Notes under the pieces: model-generated | Told to the model about the DNA's origin: nothing | The model's database searches: none | Seen by the model: the letters and a program-made list of their open reading frames with translations, nothing else | Part shown: positions 1-18,571 of the stretch, piece after piece | Layout: each line of letters begins with the position of its first letter | Position numbering within the stretch: position 1 is the stretch's first letter | Translations under genes and position numbers: made by a program | Source of the DNA: Cruorifilaria tuberocauda | Lineage: Eukaryota > Nematoda > Chromadorea > Rhabditida > Onchocercidae | Length of the DNA: 42,226 bases | Assembly: GCA_013365365.1 (NCBI GenBank) | Contig: JABVXU010000461.1 | Location: 1 to 42,226, forward strand | Reading direction: 5' to 3'

Positions 1-261
1 ACTCCAAAAATTTGAAAATTTGTTATAATTCAATTCTATTTCAAGAATTTGAAATTTCTCTTATTTTCGCATTTGCATGTTGCATTAAATAAATGTCAAT
101 TGTATTGAATTCATGCATATTAAATCATTTTTGCAAAAATGTTAAAGCAAGAGATGAAAAATTTTTTTATGGAAAAATTTAAAGAAAAAAAAAAAGATTT
201 CATGCATTTGAAATGAATATGAGGTTTTATTCATGGGAAAATTTCAGGAATTCCGAAATTT

Positions 262-500
262 TCACTATAAGTTAATTGTAATAGTAATAGATATCAATTA
301 ATTATTACTAATTATTACTAATAATAATTATAAAGAATAAATTTGATTTACTATAACTTAATTGTTATAGTAATAGTAAACAATGATTTATTACTTGTAA
401 TTAATAATCATAAAAGAATAAATTTGCTTCACACTAACTAAATTATGATAATAATAGTAATCAATGAATTATTACTAATAGTTAATATAATTAGAGTTAT
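262..500. repeat. Diverged tandem repeat, about 85 bp
   Basis: Three imperfect copies start near 264, 351 and 430. Each contains ACTATAAC-TTAATT, then a TAGTAATAG-type stretch, then AAGAATAAATTTG. Divergence grows toward the right. No coding potential. Confidence 0.55.
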
Positions 501-1123
501 CATTTTTATCAGTTAATTTTTTGTCAAATTTTATCATTTAATAATAATAAAAAATAAATTTGATTATTTTTGGAAGAGATTTAGATTTGGAATAAAAAAA
601 AATGATAACTCTAATTATCATTATTAATAAAGATTCATTAATTACTATTATACTAGCTACTATTATATTAATTACCACTATAAATATACATATATAAATA
701 CTGTAAACAATAACAATCATAAACAATCATAAACAATGATAGTTGCGGAATTTTCAAAATGATTCCATGAAATGCTTTCTCATGGATGAATTAATTTGAT
801 TTAATTGAAATTTTCTAAAGTATTCATTTATTATGTAAATTACTTTACAAAATGATATCAAACGAACGTTATTGATCGATGAATTTATTTTTCTTTTTTT
901 GATCATCGAAAAAAACGAAGTTTTCATGTAAACAGTTTTCATGAAAATCTTTTTTATCGTCATTTTTTATTTTTCTCTTTTCTCTTCTCACTCTTCTCAC
1001 TCATCAATTTATATATTTGTAAAATAAGAAAAACAGAAGAAAAAAATTGGCAAGGATAAAATTTAGCAAATATTTATGTAAACATATTTTTTTTAATGGA
1101 CTGTTATTAATAATTAATAACTA

Positions 1124-1440
1124 TAAAGAATAATTATAAAGAATAAAGAATCAAGAATTAAATAATTCTAAACTGTTATCAATAATTAATAACTATAAAG
1201 GATAATCATAAGGAATAATAAATCAAGAATTAAGTAATTATAAATAAAGAATCAAGAATTAAACAGTTATAAAGAATAAAGAATCAAGAATTAAATAATT
1301 ATAGAGAATAAAAAATCAAGAATTAAATAATTATAAAGAATAAGGAATCAAGAATTAAATAATTCTAAAGAATAAAGAATCAAGAATTAAATAATCCTAA
1401 AGAATAAAGAATCAAGAATTAAATAATTATAAAGAATTCT
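1124..1440. repeat. 32-bp tandem repeat array
   Basis: About eight to nine copies of a 32-base unit built on AAAGAATAAAGAATCAAG followed by AATTAAATAATT. The right-hand copies (about 1270-1435) are almost identical; the left-hand ones are diverged and have insertions. This is an A-rich minisatellite in gene-free DNA. Confidence 0.8.
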
Positions 1441-2806
1441 TTAAAAGAAATACACAGAAAAACGAAATTTGAAATTTTACATGCAAACTTAAATTACAGA
1501 TATTTTTTTTAATTTCAAATATATTTATTTCAACGATTTGACATGCGATGAGATGTTTCGCTACAAATTGATTTATTTATAGCAATTATCATTAAACAAA
1601 AAAAAAAAGAGAATGATGCAACTGAGATGACCAAAATGAAATGATATCATTTTGACAGAAATATGAATTTAAATGGAATTAAATGCGGTAATTTCAATTT
1701 AATTTTCTCTCTAAAAAAAAGCATTATCACCTTTTCTTTAATGAAATTAATTTCACTACTGTTTTTTACTGTTAAGTATTAGTAAATCTGGATAGTTTTC
1801 TTACTTTTATCAGCTTATATCTTTATCAATTTCATCATTAGCAGAGTAATAAGTATTATTCTAGATATTTGAATTAGAATTATGATAATTAGTTATTGAT
1901 TGATTTTTCCAATAGATTTTATCCATTATTATGATAAGGAAAAGGAGAGAAAAGTAAATTCCTGCTAAAATATATTTTTAAATTTTAATGAAATAAAAGA
2001 AAGAGAAAACAGTAGCTGAACAGCTGAATATACTAGAAAATAAACAAATGACAAAAGCTAATGAAACGAAAAATGAAAAAGAAAATTAAACAAATATCAA
2101 AATTTTAATTTTAATTATCTATTCTTTCCATATTTTCTCATTTTTTTTTGATCTGTTAAATAACTATTATATAAAATTTGTACTATAAATCAATATTATT
2201 AATTAAATAGTAAAAATAGAAGTAGAAAATTTAACAAGTTAATAAACAAGCAAACAAACAAAATAAACAAATAAATAAATAACAAATAAACAAATAAGAG
2301 AGTATTTAAGATAAATAAAAAACAAAAACAAACAAATAAATGACCGAAAAAATAATTTTCTTTTTTTTTTCATAACAATTTCATTTTATTTTTCAAAAAA
2401 TTTAAACGAATAAACAAAAATGAAAAATGGAATTACGCTTATCTGGTATTATTTTAATTTTCAAAAATTTCTACGAACGTGCGTTTCAAAATTACGTTTA
2501 GTTACGAAAGCAATAAAAAAAATGAGAGTGTTACAAAAATATCGAGCCAAAGTTGCTGTAAGCTATTAATCATAAAGCGGAATTGTTTTTGAACTTTTCC
2601 TTTTTTTTTGCTCAATTTTTTTTTTGAATTCATTCATTATATCAATCAATCATTCATTTGAGCAAAAGCATCGATGCAAATCTATCAATCAATCAATTTT
2701 CATTTTTATTTTTGTTCTTTTCGCTAAATAACGAAAAGAAAAAAAAAAAGAAAAGCTATTATTCTTTTTCTTCTCTTTCCTTAACTTTAATTTTTACTCC
2801 ATGCCT

Positions 2807-2904
2807 TTCCTATTGATAATATTTTATCATATTATCATATAACTCTTTTATATATTACATGTTACTATTTCCTTATTGATAATATTTTATCATATTATCA
2901 TATA
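2807..2904. repeat. Direct repeat, about 36 bp
   Basis: The stretch CCTATTGATAATATTTTATC and the ATATTATCATATA that follows occurs at about 2807-2843 and, with one inserted T, again at about 2869-2904. Nothing else is seen around it. Confidence 0.7.
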
Positions 2905-3872
2905 TCACTATTTCATCATATTATCATTTTATCATCCAACTTATTCCCTCCTTTTTAACAAATTAATTAAAGATTATCTTCAATATGCAAAAATTTCAAA
3001 CTTTAATTATTAACAAAATAAATTTATAACACAGATTTGTAATTTATGATCAAATATTTTTAATACTGATAGAGGAAAAAACTATAAATTTGTAATTTAT
3101 GATAAGATTTTCCTAATATTGACAAGGGAAAAAACTAAAATTATTCTAAAAATTTATCCAAAACTACGTTTCATCTATAAATTTCAGCCTTAATTATTGA
3201 TAAAATTTTTATTGAATAAATTTTTGCGAAATTTTAAACTAATTTTCACTTCTGCTTTCTTATTTTTTTGAATTTAATCTTTGCTAAGAATACTTATAAG
3301 TTAGAATATCTAATTACAATTACAATTATATGGATTATATATAAATCTTTCTTATTTGACCATACGTTTACTCTGGATTGACTATACTCCAATATCTTCT
3401 TCATTAAAAGCTTATCACTTAGTTAATCATCATCCTATCATATGGCTACCATTTCCAATCTCTGTCCTCATCCCACCACTTTGTCACATTTTTAGCTAAT
3501 TACAAATTCATCAATCATTCTCCTCCTCTCATATTTGTTTCTATCCCACTTCATTTGCATATACCCTTGATCCATGCATTATCTTTACACTTATCATTAG
3601 AGTCATTTTGGAAAAAATTTCAGAAAATCGTATTATCTTAAAAATTCTACTTTCTGTAAAATTTTCTTTTATTTCTTTTTCTCGTCAAAATTACTTATGC
3701 ATGATCAGTATAGATGTCAACATAAGGAGCAGTAAGCTGAATTAAGCCTTTTTTTTCATTAACATAACATTTTAAATTTGAGACAAGAAAAAATCAACAA
3801 CGCAAACAAAACTACCATTTGCTGGAATTTGTGAATAAAGCTCAATAATCCAATTCAAAAACATTAAAAATG

Positions 3873-4036
3873 TCAGTCTTGCTCGCCATTCAGGGAAGAA
3901 AATTTCTAATCTTACACTTTTCCTATTTCCATTTTACCCGATGGTTAAAGGTTGTAAGCCCTTTATATGTCACCACAAATCGAGCTTTTTTTTCATTAGC
4001 CGTAAATTGTAGAATCCCATCAAGAATGGGGATTTC
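3873..4036 (-). CDS. Unassigned coding-like island (two candidate terminal exons)
   Basis: On the minus strand a 99-base stretch at 3938-4036 is open. It begins after the acceptor ATTATTTAG and ends at the donor CGG|GTAAAA, encoding 33 residues from EIPILDGILQF to TTFNHR. A second acceptor, GATTAG, opens 3873-3905, which continues in phase as KFSSLNGEQD and a stop. Base composition is less skewed than in the surroundings. I do not recognise the protein and found no start exon between it and the helicase stop at 4273. It could be the last exons of a small gene, alternative 3' exons of the helicase (helicase exon 16 also ends in phase 0), or a relic. The unspliced second segment is also open in another frame, so the splice model is not certain. 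Confidence 0.3.
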
Positions 4037-4272
4037 CTAAATAATTGCCACAAAGATAACGCAAATAGTTTCCAGAAGCAATAGATCATAAAATTCAGCT
4101 AATATAAATTAACAGATGATATGAAAATTCTTGGCAAAGATCCATAATGATTTCCGAAAGATATAATATAAAATAATAAAAGAAAAGGATGAAATGATGC
4201 CACTGATTTCCTGTTCACTACCAGTTAAAATTATAATAAAATAGATAGAACATAAAAATGATTAATAAAATT

Positions 4273-11006
<6,734 letters not shown>

Positions 11007-11019
11007 TTGATCGAATTTT

Positions 11020-11032
11020 CTGCAAAATTAAC
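11020..11032 (-). promoter_or_regulatory. Trans-splice acceptor before the helicase start
   Basis: On the minus strand TAATTTTGCAG ends at 11020, 13 bases upstream of the helicase ATG (11004-11006). A T-rich AG this close to the first ATG, with no coding exon in front, is what nematode spliced-leader addition leaves. It could instead be a cis acceptor of a 5' UTR intron. Confidence 0.55.
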
Positions 11033-11204
11033 TTAACTTTAAAATAATTACTTTAGAATGATACCGAAAACTTATTAGGAAATTTTTGAATTTTAAAAAA
11101 TTCCCATGAAACTTATATGACTTTCAACCACCATGTAGCGAATTTGCCTTCAAGCAAAAAAAAATTCATTTAGTTTGAATCGATGGATTTGATAAATTCT
11201 GTTA

Positions 11205-11610
11205 GGTGGTGATGTGGAAAAGTTTTCCGAGACGGATTGTATGTTGGGGGAATGTAGAGAAGTTCTCCGGAATGGATTGTATGTTTCCGGAATATGTTGC
11301 GGAGCTGTTATTGTGGTTCAACTGAACTGATTATGAAGTGGAATATGTTGGAAAATTCTCCGTAACGGATTGCATATTTTCGGAACGTATTGCAGAATTA
11401 TAATTCAATGGGACTTAATGGAATATATTGGATTGGATAAATTTTGTTATGATGTGGAAAAGCTTTCCGGAATGGACTGTATGTTTCGGGATATGTTGCA
11501 GAATTTTTATTATGATGCAACTGAACTGATTATCCAGTAAAATATGTGGGAAAGTTTTCCGCAATGGATCATATATTTCCGGAATGTTTTGCAGAATTAT
11601 GATTCGATTG
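11205..11610. repeat. Decayed tandem repeat with TTTCCGGAAT core
   Basis: Four to five diverged copies (starting near 11213, 11258, 11347, 11452 and 11543) share the order GGAAAAGTTTTCCG, AATGGATTGTATGTTTCCGG, AATATGTTGCAGAATT. Copies 2, 4 and 5 also share a segment like CAACTGAACTGATTAT. It is noticeably less AT-rich than its flanks. No open frame crosses it. Confidence 0.75.
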
Positions 11611-12930
11611 AACTAATTATACAATGTAATAATGAAATTCAATACCGGATTTGCTATTTAATGCATCATTGACTCTTATACATATAGCTTCTTTGATTCA
11701 TGATTTCAATTATCATACAAATAATACCTTTAGTTTACTTTCTTGGAATTAATTTCATATAAAGTAAAATAAAAAGCATAAATAATACTTCTTTCACGAT
11801 CGAAATATCACGCATGCCAGTATTATTAATCAAAATTACTTGTTGATAAAAGTTTCGCTTTGCATGACTTAAAACATTCAGCAAACTTATTTAGTATTCA
11901 TTCATAACATTCATTAAATACCTTCCGTAAAAACCTTTACCATTTCATTTTCAAAAAATAAATTATTCCATTGGACTATAGTTAGCGCTAGGGAAAATAT
12001 CCGGAAATGAATCAAAACCTGATCGGATCGCCTTGATTATTTGTCATGTATTTTTTTTCTGGAAAATAAGTTATTAACACTACAGCACTTATGATAATAT
12101 TAAGCTTACATGTTTGGATTGATTTTGCAGGTATTTTTCTTCCTTTAAAAATATCAGGACTTTAGTTAAGACAGATGTCACTAAATTTACTTTTATCTTT
12201 TATCATATTCCAAATTGTATATATGATAACTGTTAAATTACTTAATTGGGATTTATTTGAAATAATTAAAATATTAAAGTGACATATAAATTTCCCTTAT
12301 AAAAGTTAATAATCTAATTAAAAATGCTTACTATTTAGAACAAAAAAATACAGTTAATTGCTTATACATTAAACATGGTCAGATAAAACAACAGTAAATT
12401 TCAACTATCTATAACCTTTCTCTGGGAGCTTTTTTTGCATTTGCAAAAATTTAACTTTTTCCTTAATTTAAATTGATTTGTTTTTTTTTTTAATATTAAA
12501 AGTAGCAACAGGAAAGTTACAATTTGTTTTATTGTTTTCGAATATTCGACTATAAGCAATGAAATGAAAATGTGCTACTTTTAATCTTTTTGTATTATTC
12601 AATTATCAAATTATATCATTTCAATTACACCAAGAGTGGTGTAATTTAGTGTAATTAATTAATAATATAATACGATAGGAAGATTATGAGATGCTTTAGG
12701 GATTGTAAAAAACTCGAAAATTAAATTTTTTCATTTTTCAGAAAAAAAAATGCTAAAAATAAATCTTCTAAACGATAGCTTTTCATTTACAGTTTGCAAC
12801 TTTAAGTTTGAAATTTTAGCAAAGATACTTAATGAAAAGATTGCTTATTTTATTTTTCACTTTATAAATTAATATATTCAGATTGCTTCGTACTTTAGTT
12901 ATCAACTTATTTACTAAATTTCCGATGGAT

Positions 12931-12944
12931 AAATTTTTTTCCAG
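12931..12944 (+). promoter_or_regulatory. Candidate trans-splice acceptor before globin
   Basis: AAATTTTTTTCCAG ends at 12944 and is a good nematode acceptor 70 bases ahead of the proposed globin ATG at 13015. If used, the leader between them contains two upstream ATGs (12965 and 13010). Assignment rests on sequence form only. Confidence 0.4.
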
Positions 12945-13014
12945 GCAGATTAATTTTTAATTACATGCAATCTTATTTAACTGATAAATTTAATGGGTAA
13001 AACTCATTGATGTA

Positions 13015-14783
13015 ATGCATGCGGGATCGACACGACGTGACGATGCAGCTTTGGCTAATATTTGCTCAGGTAAGCAATTATGGAATGTGTTTTATCTAAC
13101 ATGCAAATAAGAGAATAAAAAAGTATATTATGCGATAAAACTAATTGGAAATTATTCTGTAAATTTCAATTAAGCTAAAATATAACGAATGAAACAGTTT
13201 TCAAAAATACATTAAATAAAATTTGAATAAAATAAAATTTGTTAGATATTAGATATCAAACGAAATTTACTAAAGAATTACTGTAAGTTTAATAAAATTA
13301 AATTATTAGGCGGTTTTAGTAAATTTCATTGTCATTTTTGATTATTATTTTATTTTGAAAATAAATTAGTATTTGCTACAGTGAAGCAAAATTAGTTACA
13401 GTAAAATTTACCGTAACACAGTTGTAATGAAATTTCTATTCAATTATTTCCAAAATTAAATTAGCATTCGTTTAAATGGATCAATAGAAGACTTTCAAGC
13501 TAAGCAAATATCATTAAATGGAAATTTTGAAATTTTAGAACTTGACAAAAATGGCTCAAATATGGACATTTTCCTCAATTACTTTTACAATCTAACCGAA
13601 CTAAAGTAAATGGTATTAGTTGAGAAATTAATTTGAAATGAAATTTAGTTAAAACGTTCCAAGTTACTGAATTCATTTATCATTTTATTCTCATTCAAAT
13701 AATCGATTTAAATTTTTTTATAAAATTTTTTTTATAGAAGAAATAAAACGATTATCCGAAGAGCAACGAAACATCATTCAAGAAACATTTAAATATCTGT
13801 ACAGTGATTCCGGAAAAAATGGACATAAAGTTTTTATTCTGTAAAAATTAATCTTACCATCTTTTTGTATTAAAAATATTTTAATGGAAATGTTGATCAT
13901 TAAATGCTGAGCGTGATTACTATGCTTTAGCTAAATGATATCATGCGTGACAAATACTCATAACTATTTTCATGCTTTCATGCTTTATCTTCTTCAAAAT
14001 AAACATGTTTACTTTCAGGTTATTTAGCAATTTTCCGGAATACAAAAATATATGGCCACAATTTCGTGGTATTCCGGACAGCTCAATTATAACAGCATCT
14101 GTAGTGAAAAAACACGGATTGGTCTATATGAATGGACTTAAAACCATTATTGATAGTATACAAAATGAAGAAAAATTAAACGAAACGATTAGCAAAATTA
14201 CTGCTGCACATTTGAAATGGCATATTTATAAATATCATATCATGGTATCTGTTCATTTATTATTATTATTATTTTAATGTAATTTAGACTTTCGTTATAT
14301 CAACTGATAATAAGAATTTATAAGAAATAATAACTAAGATAATTACTGATAATTAATAAATTGACAAATGATAATAAGATCGCATCAAATCAAATAACGA
14401 ATAAATAGCGAAACAATCGCACGTAACTGAATAATCCATCCCGAAATCTTATCATCTAAAACGTACATTTGTTTCTTATACTGAACCTGAGATAACTTAC
14501 TACCTCATTAAGAGCTAATTTTATCTCCTAAGCAGTTTTTATATGGTTAATGGAATTAAGATAGAGCGTGCAAATCGTATCAATAGTGCATTTTAACATT
14601 CTCAGATCTTAAGTTCATGTTGTCGTTATTTCACTTTGCTTTTATTAATATTTTCAGAATATGCAAAAAGAAGTGATCGCAATTTTGAAATCATACCCCA
14701 ATTGCACAGGAAAAGACGTTGAAGAAGCTTGGTTTACACTATTCGATGTGATTGGAAATCTAGTGGACAAATTTAGCACGTAA
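13015..14783 (+). CDS. Globin (nematode type)
   Basis: Four exons, 13015-13069, 13738-13840, 14019-14244 and 14658-14783, join in phase to 169 residues. Helices A-B are LSEEQRNIIQETFKYLY (about 23-39). The B-C junction LFSNFPEYKNIW (54-65) is a hallmark of nematode globins. His85 in KKHG fits the distal E7 residue and His117 in AAHLKW the proximal F8 haem ligand. The C-terminal helices end in NLVDKFST. Pro59 is the expected C2 proline; six residues later, at CD1, where globins almost always have Phe, this protein has Trp65. There is no obvious signal peptide or membrane segment, so an intracellular haem protein is likely; ligand and tissue cannot be told. The start is chosen because the phase-1 donor CAG|GTAAGC needs this frame. 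The 18-residue N-terminal exon is weakly conserved and the true start could differ. Confidence 0.88.
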
Positions 14784-15211
14784 AAGATATCAAAATATTT
14801 GTCCCTTCATTCCTTCCTTTAAAAATGATTGTTTTTTTCTTTTTTTTTCTAATATAAAATACGAAATAATCCCTCCAATCCACTCCATTCTGCATGTAAA
14901 AAAAAACTGTTCTGCTTGAACGATCACGCAAATAAAGTGAAATTCCCAATTTCACCTGCTTATGATTGCTAATAAAAACTCAGTTCTTATCTTTTCATGA
15001 TTCATTGAATACATTATCATGTATGACTTGACGTAATTATATGGTACATCTTTTATATATTTCAATAAGTTTTATAAATCATGAACTTTGCTTGTTTTCA
15101 TAAAACACAGAAAAAAAACTAATTAAAAATTAAACATTTTATCATCTTATCTCTCCACTTAACAATAAACAGTACGAAATACATAACAATTGTCTTTTAT
15201 ATTTCATGCCC
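14784..15211. other. Convergent 3' spacer, globin / eL15
   Basis: 428 bases between two stop codons. It holds the globin poly(A) signals. On the minus strand only the variant AATATA near 15198-15203 is seen as a possible eL15 poly(A) signal. No gene. Confidence 0.6.
14931..14936 (+). terminator. Poly(A) signal for globin
   Basis: AATAAA lies 148 bases after the globin stop, with a second AATAAA at 14971. Either is well placed. The convergent eL15 gene ends at 15212, so the two 3' UTRs share at most 428 bases. Confidence 0.6.
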
Positions 15212-16589
15212 TTAACGCTTACGACGCAAAGATAAAGTGTTGCGACGCAGCCAACACTTTCTACGCGAACCTCCCTTCGTTGCTGAATAATGATGTCCTT
15301 TACCAAGACCGCGACTTCTGCGACCTGCAGATGTCAATCCACGCAACTCGCGATGCTTATGCACAGGCTTCGTTATCCATTGTGTGTCTGGATTTCTTCG
15401 AATGGCCTAAAACGTAATAAAAATGTTTTTTTGCTGCTAACATTAGCATTATATCTGATAAGCTACACCGTTCGCATCATTTCTCCATTTAAAATAAAAT
15501 GAATGTATTTTCTGAAAATGATAGGAGGAAACAAGAATTGGACCTGCACAACTATACGCATAAAAATAATTGGTTACAACTAGATTAACTCAATCTCAAT
15601 CTGATCACTAAACATCTGTATCTTCATTAATTAAAGGGATAATTCAATAACAATGAAATGACGCAAAAACCTTATGTGATGGATCAATCATAATAACTTC
15701 GTAGAATTTGTATGTAGAATCCTGACCAACCCAATAAGAATTCAATACACGAAGACTACCACATCGACGTCCAACTCTCTCCTATAAACAAACGTTTTAC
15801 CATGCATAATCTGAAGGAATGACGTAAACAAATTAGGGAACCAAGAAGCTAATAAAGGATATAAACCTCGGCAACGGATTGTTTACAGCGAGCAAATTTC
15901 AATTCATTAACACCATGATTTTTCGGTTTGCCATATGTTTGTCCCTTCACAACATGACGTTTGCGACCACCTCTCCGTACTCTCACACGATAGAGAATGA
16001 AACCTGAAATTTCGGTTAATTTCAGAATTTACTAAGCTCTTAAATCATAAGCGATTTATGATAATCAGAAAAAAGAACACGGTGTTTATTTTTAGGAAAT
16101 TAATTACAAAATTACCTTGCTTCGCACGATAACCCAATCTACGAGCCTTTTCTGGACGCGTTGGTCTGGAGATACGATGTACAGCGGTGAGCTGTCGATA
16201 CTGCCAACATCGTATTCGAAGCAAATAGCGCATCGTCTAGAAAAAAAAGAAAATGGATGAAACTCTTCCTGTTATTAACTTTTTTTCCGAAAAATTAAAA
16301 AAGCTAAAAAGTTTCCGTTAGAAGCCCAAAATCATAAAACTTTCCTGTTCACTAACTCATCCACATGCTATTACTTTTTCGCAATCAATCATGTCCTCTT
16401 ATTTCGAAAAAATATATATGTACCCACATATGCATATAAAGAGTAATGCTAAGTATAATATAAACCATTCATAAATCATAAATCATCAAGAACATAAATG
16501 TATTTTCATCGATTTACAAAGAAACGAAGAAAACAAACCTCTGATTGCTTCTTACGCCATAGCTCTTGCATATACCGGTAAGCACCCAT
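15212..16589 (-). CDS. rpl-15: 60S ribosomal protein eL15
   Basis: Five exons, 16539-16589, 16116-16236, 15867-16003, 15671-15781 and 15212-15406, join in phase to 204 residues, the usual length of animal eL15. The protein starts [16 protein letters not shown], continues [33 protein letters not shown] and [13 protein letters not shown], and ends with the Arg/Lys-rich tail [12 protein letters not shown]. eL15 is a structural rRNA-binding protein of the large ribosomal subunit. The start is set by the MGAY terminus and by an acceptor five bases upstream. Codon use is richer in CGT and other G/C-containing codons than in neighbouring genes, as expected for a highly expressed gene. Intron donors are GTTTGT, GTAATT, GTTTAT and GTTTTT, weaker than metazoan consensus but consistent here. 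Confidence 0.98.
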
Positions 16590-16594
16590 ATTTC

Positions 16595-16607
16595 CTGGAA
16601 AAAATAT
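16595..16607 (-). promoter_or_regulatory. Trans-splice acceptor of eL15
   Basis: Minus-strand ATATTTTTTCCAG ends at 16595; the five bases GAAAT then precede the ATG at 16589. Such a very short leader is typical of nematode ribosomal protein mRNAs carrying a spliced leader. Confidence 0.7.
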
Positions 16608-17910
16608 AGGTAGTATAAGAAAAGAGTCAAAAATAATTCAAAAACGAATATAATTTAATATTATACACCAGTAAAATTGATTATTTCATGCATTCGTAAT
16701 AATACACATTATAATTATATAGTAATATCAGGTCCTGCATATGAAGAGACATTTTCAACCAATTAGAGCTAAATGAAATCCCTCTCCTACTATATTTTTC
16801 ATCACTGCTTAAGCCCACAACAACTATATAGATCTACTATAATTAAATTTACATAGTTAATATCTAAAAATTGCAAAAATATAATAGGGAATGGAAATTA
16901 ATAAGAGAAGAAACTGTAACGATCCGGAAAACAATGAGAGAAAATAGTAAAAGGATTGGAGCATTAATGTAAGCTTCTCACTTGTGGCCAGGCCACACAC
17001 AAGAACTTTAAACCAATTTGAATGTCGCTTGAATAACGTTAGGTTACTAAGTTGTCCTGATTACATTATTGGAGTAAAGAAATCGTGTGGTTAAGTGTTA
17101 CAATAGAGCAGACAATACAGTAAATTTGGATATATGCTACTCGAAGCATGCACCGCAATATAATACACGTGTAACACGTAAGATGATATCCTACTAATGC
17201 CGCACTGATAAATCACTCAAAATTGAAGAAAATGGAAAATTGAAATAAATGAATGTATATACGGATATGATGATAGACTTTTTTCCTGTCAAAGTCTATT
17301 CCGGATAAAAACCACAATAAATCCGGTAGCAATGCCCACAACCGGGACAAATTGCACCGAACTACACCTAAGCAATCTAAATGTCCCCAAGTATATGGTA
17401 CTTCTGTTTAGGAATCATAGTAGAACCTCATTTTCCATTAGCAGCTTCATTTCCACCACAAAAGGTTTGGATTTAATTAGCTAAAATTTAACAATTTTTA
17501 ATGTTTTAGTCGTTTTTTCGAATGAAATTTAGTATCCGCAATTAAAAATTAAGAAAATCCCAAAAAAGCAGTTTCACTTAAAAGAAACAATCCAATACTA
17601 AAATTAGAAAGCGATTTAATTTTTTCTGTGTTTACAATCTACAAGAATTACTTGATTACTATAATCTAGTGAAATTCACTTCAAGTATCTCATTTTCTTT
17701 CATTTTCGATGAGTTGATGATTTTCAATTTGATGCTAATTTAACTGAGTACACGCAATCATTGAAAATTGCCAAGTGATGAAAAGAATAATTACGATTTC
17801 CAACAAAACAATGTACTTGTCAGCACCGGAAAAGTATTAGTCGAGATTGGATAATATAAAACCATCACATATATTTGAAGCTTAAACTTGCATTAACACC
17901 ACTTCGTTGT

Positions 17911-18353
17911 GTTTCCTTCTCTTTTCATACAGTAATCTGCTGTTTATCCGAACATTACCAATACGAAATACGGTAGATTACCGTATGCAATACAATAATC
18001 TATTTTTGCATTAATAGTTGGAAAAAAACGAAGACGTAAATAATGAGAAAATGAAACTTGAATACATAAATTGCACCTTATATTTCTCAAATATTAGACT
18101 GATTGTTGTGTAATCATATCATTATACGATTATACAAGAAGAAAAACAAATGGTAATTTTTATCAGATCGCAAACACAAATGAACTATTGCAAAATATCA
18201 CTGGTGCAAACGTACGTCTAATTTCTGATAATGTTAAAAAGTAAATAGCGATATTACTTAACTTGTAATTCGTTGCTTCTTTTTTTTTCATACAGTAATC
18301 TACTTTTTATCTGAACATTACTAATACGAAATACAATAGACTACCGTATGCAA
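17911..18353. repeat. Direct repeat pair, about 83 bp, 360 bp apart
   Basis: The blocks 17911-17994 and 18271-18353 align along their length: a CT-rich start, TTTCATACAGTAATCT, then TATCCGAACATTACCAATAC and ACCGTATGCAA. The first copy contains the 19-base hairpin ATACGGTAGATTACCGTAT; in the second one arm is mutated. Function unknown. Confidence 0.75.
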
Positions 18354-18571
18354 CCGTATAGAATTAAAAAGTATTGCTAAACTATTAAATTATAAAAAAT
18401 AGAGTAACTTTTTTTCAGTTATTCCAACATCACAAGTTTTATTACTAAAATAATTCATATTCTATATCTACGAAAGAAAAATCTTTATGGGATATTTTTG
18501 CTTTGGTTTTTTCTTTCACTTTTCATATTTAATTTTTAATATTCAAATTATTTGATTTTTGCACTTTTAAC

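Larger units (their letters stand above)
1..3872. other. AT-rich gene-free stretch
   Basis: No gene can be supported here on either strand. The sequence is low-complexity A/T with tandem repeats (listed separately at 262-500, 1124-1440 and 2807-2904) and stretches of AAAC/AAAT-type simple sequence near 2230-2340. A CT-rich part at about 3360-3600 has no open frame with splice sites that I could join. It lies downstream of the 3' end of the helicase gene. Confidence 0.6.
11007..13014. other. Divergent spacer, helicase / globin
   Basis: The two genes point away from each other, so promoters for both should lie in this 2.0 kb. I see a decayed repeat family at 11205-11610 and otherwise AT-rich DNA. 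A perfect short hairpin (ATTACACC ... GGTGTAAT, 6-base loop) lies near 12625-12650. No other gene is supported. Confidence 0.6.

Noticed and set aside
12625..12650. Hairpin ATTACACC/GGTGTAAT as a possible iron-responsive element near the globin
   Set aside because: The loop lacks the CAGTG pattern and it lies well upstream of the presumed mRNA start.
13043..13069. Alternative globin start at 13043 giving MQLWLIFAQ, like a signal peptide
   Set aside because: This frame leaves exon 1 in phase 0 and meets AAG AAA TAA at once in exon 2, so it cannot reach the globin.
15290..15502. Plus-strand frames opposite the last eL15 exon
   Set aside because: They are antisense shadows of the Arg-rich eL15 C-terminal exon.
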